Part shown: piece after piece, positions 58,513-64,000 of the stretch
How the letters are laid out: every line of letters begins with the position of its first letter
Numbering within the stretch: position 1 is the stretch's first letter
NCBI GenBank assembly: GCA_020726505.1
Contig: JAHLEZ010000022.1
Span: forward strand, 992,001-1,056,000
Direction of reading: 5' to 3'
Source of the DNA: Leptodontidium sp. MPI-SDFR-AT-0119
Lineage: Eukaryota; Ascomycota; Leotiomycetes; Helotiales; Leptodontidiaceae
Length of the DNA stretch: 64,000 bases
Notes under the pieces: model-generated
Database searches by the model: none
What the model was told of the DNA's origin: nothing
The model's input: only the letters and a program-made list of their open reading frames with translations
Translations under genes and position numbers: made by a program

Positions 58513-60460
58513 TCAGAATCCTGCGTTGGCGGAATACAAATCCTCCACTTCTTCTGGTTCAAAAATTCTCACTTCAGGGACTACGCACTGCTCCTTCCCC
58601 CTCTCTATCTCCCTCATCTCTCCCTCCTCTCCAACCCTCGGCATATCCAACTTAAAGCTCTGTCCAAAATCTACCCAAACCACCACATCACCATCCACCA
58701 ACTCGCGCAGAGCATCAAGAAGAACCTCCCTCTCAAACCCCAACTCATCCACAACCTGACTCACATAACAAGTCACCGTCCCCTTGAGCGTTGCATCCTG
58801 TAAAAAGTACTGGATCTTAGCCGCTGGAGAGGGCCATGTGCTGAGAGGAGGGACGAGACTCATTGGACAGGCTACTTTGATGTTGTTGCTAGAAACCGAG
58901 GACGAGGGAGAGGAAGAAGAAAGGTGTGAAGAGGAGCGCGAAGTGTGGATGTGGAAATCACAAGGATTGCAATCCCACGGTCTCGAGATAGGTCGCGGGA
59001 CGAAAGCTTGCACGCGCATGAAAGCGAACAAGTCTTTCATCAGACCTGGGATGTCGTTCGCGAGGGCGTGGAGTTTCTCGATAGCATATCCTGATCCTGA
59101 CTCTGACGTCTTTGTTCCTTCCGCTTTACTCATACCTCCACTCCCAGTTGAATTCTGATTCGGATTCTGACTTGGATTCGAGTTCTGGGTCTGGGTTTTA
59201 CTCTCGCTCTTTTGCGATCGAATCGCATAGTTGAAATAAGCAGTGATGAACCTCCTCAGCGACGAGTGCTCAGAAGAATGTTCATAAACATATCGACACC
59301 AGCCCTTAAAAACCTTCCACTCCAAGCCCATTTCCATCTCCATCTCCATCTTCCCCCTCACTTTCCCTTTCCCCTTTCTCTTTCCCTTCTCATTACAATC
59401 ATCATCCGAACGCGAACATGCACTCCCACTTCCCAAAAACGCAAGAATCGAATCCATAGCCAGATTATGCAGGAGCACCATCCCGTACTTATCCGCCAAA
59501 CAGCACAACCGCAATCTCACGGAGCAGAACTTCGTGACTTCGATGTTGAAGACGGAGTCTTGGGCTTGCCGAGTTAGGGAGGGGAGTTTGCCTGTGTAGC
59601 ACCATTGGATCAGGAGTTCGAAGGCTGTGGGGTCGTCGGTGGGGAAGGTGGCTGTGTTGGCGTTGGTGAGGGATAAGTATTCGGAGGAGAAGGATTGGGT
59701 TTGAGTTTGAGTTTGCATGTTGGTCTTGGTGTCGTTGGTGTTGTTGAATATGGTGGTGAAGTAGTGGGCCGCTTGGAAGAGCATCTCTTTGTGGATCTGG
59801 AAGAGTTTCCGCTCAGGTCCGACGAGGAGGGATAGTATGGGGGAATCTAGTTTTCTGTTTTACAGCACGGTGAAAAAAAATGTGAGTGTCTTGATGCTGA
59901 TATTGAGATGGAATGGAATAGGATAGTCTGGGAAGGAAAGCATGGAAGGAATGCTTTACGCACTGCAGATAACATGGCGGAGACGGCATAGTAGAATGCC
60001 AGAAACAAGGCCCATCATACGGCAGCGTACTCGCCCATGAACCACTCGTCTCTGGACTTCGTTGTCGCTTAGATGGTAGAGTATGTGCTAGTGCTTCCTC
60101 TTCCTCTTCATCTCCCGTTGCAGACAACGACAGGCGTCGTCTGACAACTCGTTGGCTTTCATCTTCATACGTTGGTAGGTTGGGAGGGTAGCTCGGCATC
60201 CTCGAAAGAAGAGCCAACCTAGCCCCCCTAGATAAAGTACTTGATGCTGCTTGGCGTATTGTACCGCGAAGATGATCGTAATGGCGAGTGGGAGATGGTC
60301 TTGGTGGTTGCATTGTCGGGGAAGGTTGGGCGATCATGGAGTCGGAGCTGTAGCTGGAGCTGTGAGTCGACATTGGCGGTTGCATTGTGCCAAGATATCT
60401 TCTCTCTGGAGCTGTTCGGTCAGGGAGATGGGCTGGGGAGTAAGGGCGGGAGGAAGTCAT
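58513..60460 (-). CDS. BTB/POZ domain protein
   Basis: BTB domains mediate dimerisation and often link to cullin-3 ligases. Two exons (60460-59964 and 59854-58513) join in phase 2 at YLQ/KLDSPILSLLVG for 612 aa. This junction rebuilds the start of the BTB fold (SPILSLLVGPERKLFQIHKE), which is good support for it. The first 165 residues are disordered, with an acidic run (GDEEEEEALA). The BTB spans about 168-290 with LFQAAHYFTTIF and FELLIQWCYTGKL, interrupted by a TQTQTQ insert. The middle has low-complexity basic and MEMEMEM runs and a QNPNQN stretch. The C-terminal 110 residues (WPSPAAKIQYFLQDATLKG then LGFEREVLLDALREL) look like a folded helical, winged-helix-like module I cannot assign. 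The function is not known. Confidence 0.75.
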
Positions 60461-61311
60461 TTTCAATGCTTGTTGATGGATGATCAGATGGAGGCGATCC
60501 AAGCGGTCTTTGAAGGGGAAGAGATTGAGACATTGTTACACTGTTTCATGTGTTTACTCGAGGTCCTGCAGGGGCGGAGGAGATGGTAGGACAAGAGCAC
60601 TTGCTCTACTGGCTCTGAAATACCAAGATCAATGGAGACGGCCTGGAAACACCCCGCCATCGTGAGATGGAGAAGATGTCAAAAACTTTTCATGAGATAG
60701 CCCGAGACATTGTTGTACTGCGCGATTCGTATAATCGGTGTCCTGCAGGAAAGGTTGTGGTGAGCAAGATCACTTGATCTACAGGGTATGGGGTTCCTGG
60801 ATCAATGGAAACGACATCAAAAAACAAAATAAACCGTTACAAGTGATAGAGGAGGTGATATTCCATTGGAGGCGGGGAGAACCAAAAAATGTGCTTGGAA
60901 TAGATTGAAAACGCAATACAGTCCAAAAGAACCTTGTCAATCTCAATTAGATCTTGCAGCAGTTGTGATAGGATCATGAATAGAAAATGTGCAACTTGAT
61001 TTCAGTACGTAAAGGCGGGTTTGGGAAATATGTTTCTGTAAAATCAAGTACGGTTGAGATCCCACAGCCACTTGCCAATAGGAATACTTGGGATGGCTGA
61101 GGGATAAGGAAATAAGAATTTGCAACGCGTAGAGAAATAACCTGCTCATCTCACAAACTCCACATATATTCTGGGCTCAGTGCCAGATAAAGTAACGTAC
61201 TCGAATTGTTTTGCTTCAGCTGCGAATAGTATCATACAATCTATCATCATTCATCACCCAGGTATTCCCTCCCGTCCATTCTCCACCACGTCGCCTCCAT
61301 CCAATGCACCC
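60461..61311. other. Intergenic, BTB gene promoter
   Basis: Upstream region of the BTB gene and 3' flank of msrA, both on minus. Two loosely similar G/A-rich segments (about 60565-60650 and 60740-60810, sharing ATCAATGGA and nearby words) may be an old duplication. No gene recognised. Confidence 0.45.
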
Positions 61312-61993
61312 CTACAAAGCTGGAAAGCTCCTCAAGAAATGACTAGGACATTCATAACCCCCGGGATTATGATCGAGGTACTTTTGATGATACGTCTCGG
61401 CATCCCACCACTCGCCCGCAGGCAAGATCTCAGTAACGACCTTCCCCTTCCACCACTTCTCATTAACCAACTTAGTCACCTCCCTCGCCACACTCTCCTG
61501 CTCGGTATTGTGATAGAAGATCCCACTGCGGTATTGCGATCCCCTATCTGGCCCTTGTTGGTTGGAGGTTGTGGGGTCGTGCATCTTGTAGAAGAATTCT
61601 AGGAGTTGGCGGTAAGTGATTTGGGAGGGGTCGTAGGAGACTTGAAGGGCCTCGGCATCTGTATTGCTTGTTAGCACTGCCCAGCTATAATCTATGCATT
61701 TGTTCAAAAGAAATCAAGGTATACATACGTCCCGTACTCCCCGAACACACAGCTCTATAACTTGGACTCTTCATATCTCCCCCAATATACCCAACTCGCG
61801 CATCATATAATCCCTTCCCCGTGAACTCTTTCCGGTACATGTGTTCGACGCCCCAGAAACATCCCGCGGCGATGGTGGCCAATTGTGCGCCTTCAGGAGA
61901 GGCAATCGGTGCGCTTTCTCCTAGACCTAGAGATGTGCTTGCGCTGAAGGGACGCATCAGGCGGTTGATGAATCCGGGCATGGTGAAAGCCAT
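61312..61993 (-). CDS. msrA: Peptide methionine-S-sulfoxide reductase MsrA
   Basis: MsrA reduces the S-epimer of methionine sulfoxide in proteins using thioredoxin. Two exons (61993-61729 and 61658-61312) join in phase 1 (CSGSTGH/AEALQVSYDP) for 203 aa, a normal length. The catalytic motif GCFWGVEH places the active Cys at residue 45. Other family marks are RVGYIGGDMKSPSYRAVCSG, the Tyr/Asp-rich LLEFFYKMHDPTT, GSQYRSGIFYH and the C-terminal DHNPGGYECPSH. The frame is open upstream to 62245, and a longer N-terminus (84 extra residues with an N-rich and a hydrophobic stretch, TLLLFFLATLLMAF) is possible and could target a membrane or mitochondrion. I prefer the start at 61993 because the upstream part is low-complexity and leader-like. 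Confidence 0.9.
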
Positions 61994-63498
61994 GAGAAGC
62001 GTTGCGAGGAAGAAGAGGAGGAGGGTGCGGGGTGTTGGAATTATGAAAGGCAGATTGTTTTCTCTGGTGAGGATTGGTTGCGTGAAGCTGGTACTGGTGC
62101 TGAGCTTCGTGTGCAGATGTAAGTGCTGGGTTCGAGTGTTGTTGTTGTTGGAGTTGTTGTTTGTATGAATTGAAGATGTTCGGTGGAGGGCGACGGGGAG
62201 ATATTTATGAAGCTCCCACTCCCTCACTTTCTTACAGGGTCGCATCCTCGGATCGCTGTATCAAGTCGTCATGGAGGGGTTGCAGGGATTCCACACCAAG
62301 CTGACAAATGAGAGGTCGAGATCTTCCTCAGCCACTTTTTGATTCCACATCACGCAATTCCAAATCCTTTTCTCAATTCCATTCTTTGCAATATACAGCC
62401 ACTTTCAATACAAACCGATAGTCCGATATGCAATTGCTGCACTGTGACGATGGAGGCGTATGTCTGCTGCGGATGAACGCTGGAAGTTTCGAGGATTTTC
62501 CAACACAGTTTGGATAGGTCATGTGACCACGGAAACAATTGATGAGATGTCTCAATGCGTTCTGAGCTGGGCTTATATTGAATGGCTCATAGGCTAATTA
62601 TTTCTTGTTTGAATTATTCGCCTCAATCCTGTTCTGTTGAACTTGATTGACTACGCTCTCACATTGCGGGTAATTGTTGTCATTGTTGCTTTCTGCGTAC
62701 TGCTCTGGGGTCGGTTAGTTAGTACCTCTTGATCATTAACTGCTGCCTGTTTCTGTCTTTCTTTGATTAAATACCCATTCCCGATGGCCCAAGTCAAACA
62801 GGTCATTCGCTTGCTTGTTTTGTAGCGGCTGCGACAAAATAGGGGGTGGAGCTTTTAAGCGAGGATGTAGTTGTGCAGGGCATTACTCTATTGTAAGGCT
62901 GATAGCGTTAGGGGTCTTCTAAGGCCGTCTTCTCTAGACTTCGGACTATATTGTTAGTAAAGAAAGACTACTTAATGCTTGGTTTGGTCAATGGAAGTGC
63001 TCATGACAGTATCAAGCAACAATGTCTCAAGTGACAATCTCGTGTGCGGAGTTCACGCGGACATGAGGAGTTTGACACTGGTTCCATCCCCACCGGTCAT
63101 CAAACTCAAACTGTCATGTTCTCTACTCCTATGTTTGTCCTGTTACTGTAATTGGCGAGTGTGGGCCCTTCTCGAGGTAGATAAGTTAGAAGAATACCTA
63201 CAAGTACAGTATTCGGGAGCAGTGTGCAGTGCATATAAAAATGTAATTAATTTTCGAGATGAATTCGAGCTACTTACCGACAATTCATTCATCATTCGTA
63301 CCACGCCAGTTCTCCCTGCAACAAAGCTTGGCAGACCGTAGTAACTAATGTAGTATATATATACTCGAGACTTTCTATCCTCGTCGACATTCTTTCTTCT
63401 TTCCCACCAGATCGAATTCTACATCCTGCAGGGCCACACACTTAGGGCTGCCAACAACATCAAAGCAATTCAACAAACCTCGTCGTCAAGTCGTCAAC
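61994..63498. other. Intergenic, msrA upstream region
   Basis: This holds the msrA leader and promoter (the open N-terminal extension to 62245 is discussed with msrA), spacer, and the C/A-rich leader of the partial gene at the right edge. A TATATATATA run lies near 63354-63362, about 140 bp upstream of that gene's ATG. No other gene seen. Confidence 0.5.
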
Positions 63499-64000
63499 AT
63501 GGCTTCTGCCAAAACTCTTACTCGGAAGAGCCGTCACCAAAAGTCCAAGGCCAAGAGCGCTCTCAGCGCTCTCGCCCCTACCACCCCAATCACTGATCAG
63601 GTTGTTGAGAAGAAGCCTAAAGGATTCTTAGACCTTCCCTACGGTAAGCAATCGCCACATCTTGGCCATTACTACCTGTAGCTAACAAACCCAGATATCA
63701 GATACATGATTTACAAGCTGTGGTTCATCCGACCCGTTGGCATCGTTCCTAAAGACAGTTTCTACCGCCGTAGCCTTCGACGCAACGACAAATACCGAGA
63801 AGGAGACGGGTCGACTACTCGAAAGTATACGATCTACCAATGCCAATGGGAGAGCAACATACAACAACTTCCCCAATGGGGCGTAGATGGTCTTCCCACA
63901 CGCGATGGTACGCTCGATGAAGTGACAATATTTCGCATCTTCTCTGCAACTCCCGAGCAACTGGAATTGATCGCAGATAGCCCCTGGCTCCCTAGCACTG
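63499..64000 (+). CDS. F-box-like / 2EXR-like hypothetical protein, 3' end beyond window
   Basis: Exon 1 (63499-63643) and exon 2 (from 63695) join in phase 1; the frame is still open at the window edge, so the gene is partial (about 150 codons visible). The N-terminus is basic (KTLTRKSRHQKSKAKS) with an Ala/Ser-rich stretch and could be a nuclear or mitochondrial signal. After it comes GFLDLPYDIRYMIYKLWFI, which resembles the short F-box-like/2EXR element (xLPxEIRxxIY) found in many fungal proteins. The sequence then is charged with no recognised domain. Function unknown. Confidence 0.65.

Overview
The window is nuclear DNA of a filamentous ascomycete (Pezizomycotina). The coding genes are split by short GT...AG introns, mostly 50-110 nt with CTRAC-like branch points. 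The gene set is typical of this group: a Zn2Cys6 activator, an asaB-type hydroxylase, an exo-polygalacturonase, a DUF7918 protein, Rtc1 and Kap120. A plant- or litter-associated lineage such as Leotiomycetes is plausible, but that is an inference.

Layout. 2.8-7.3 kb: a SAM methyltransferase and a six-exon sugar permease, both on the minus strand. 7.3-11.9 kb: a long gene-poor stretch. 12-23.2 kb: a six-exon Zn2Cys6 regulator, an MDR quinone oxidoreductase divergent from the importin Kap120, a possible two-exon small gene, and an aldehyde dehydrogenase. 24.2-31.9 kb: a broken secreted-protein gene, a DUF7918 protein divergent from the splicing factor Cactin, and a forkhead regulator. 35.3-43.9 kb: a secreted exo-polygalacturonase with carbon-catabolite-type sites upstream, the NHEJ factor XLF, and Rtc1/WDR24 convergent with it. 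48.4-55 kb: a protein with two cyclic-nucleotide-binding domains, an F-box and LRRs, then a small orphan protein and an asaB/GA4-desaturase-like enzyme. 55.9-62 kb: a decayed multi-pass membrane protein gene, a BTB protein and MsrA. A truncated F-box-like gene runs off the right edge.

How the genes work together. There is no operon and no convincing biosynthetic cluster. Most genes are housekeeping or regulatory (nuclear import, splicing, end joining, TORC1 control, redox repair). They are mixed with nutrient-acquisition genes (sugar permease, polygalacturonase) and accessory oxidoreductases. Divergent pairs share short promoters (MDR/Kap120, 271 bp; DUF7918/Cactin, 437 bp).

Worth a second look: the cNMP-F-box-LRR architecture, four KLG-x-x-G repeats in the XLF tail, a C-terminal SUMO-interaction-like motif in the DUF7918 protein, two 51-nt stop-free introns in the Zn2Cys6 gene, a possible small gene at 20.1-20.6 kb, and two decayed genes. 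I did not find a clearly new multi-gene system.
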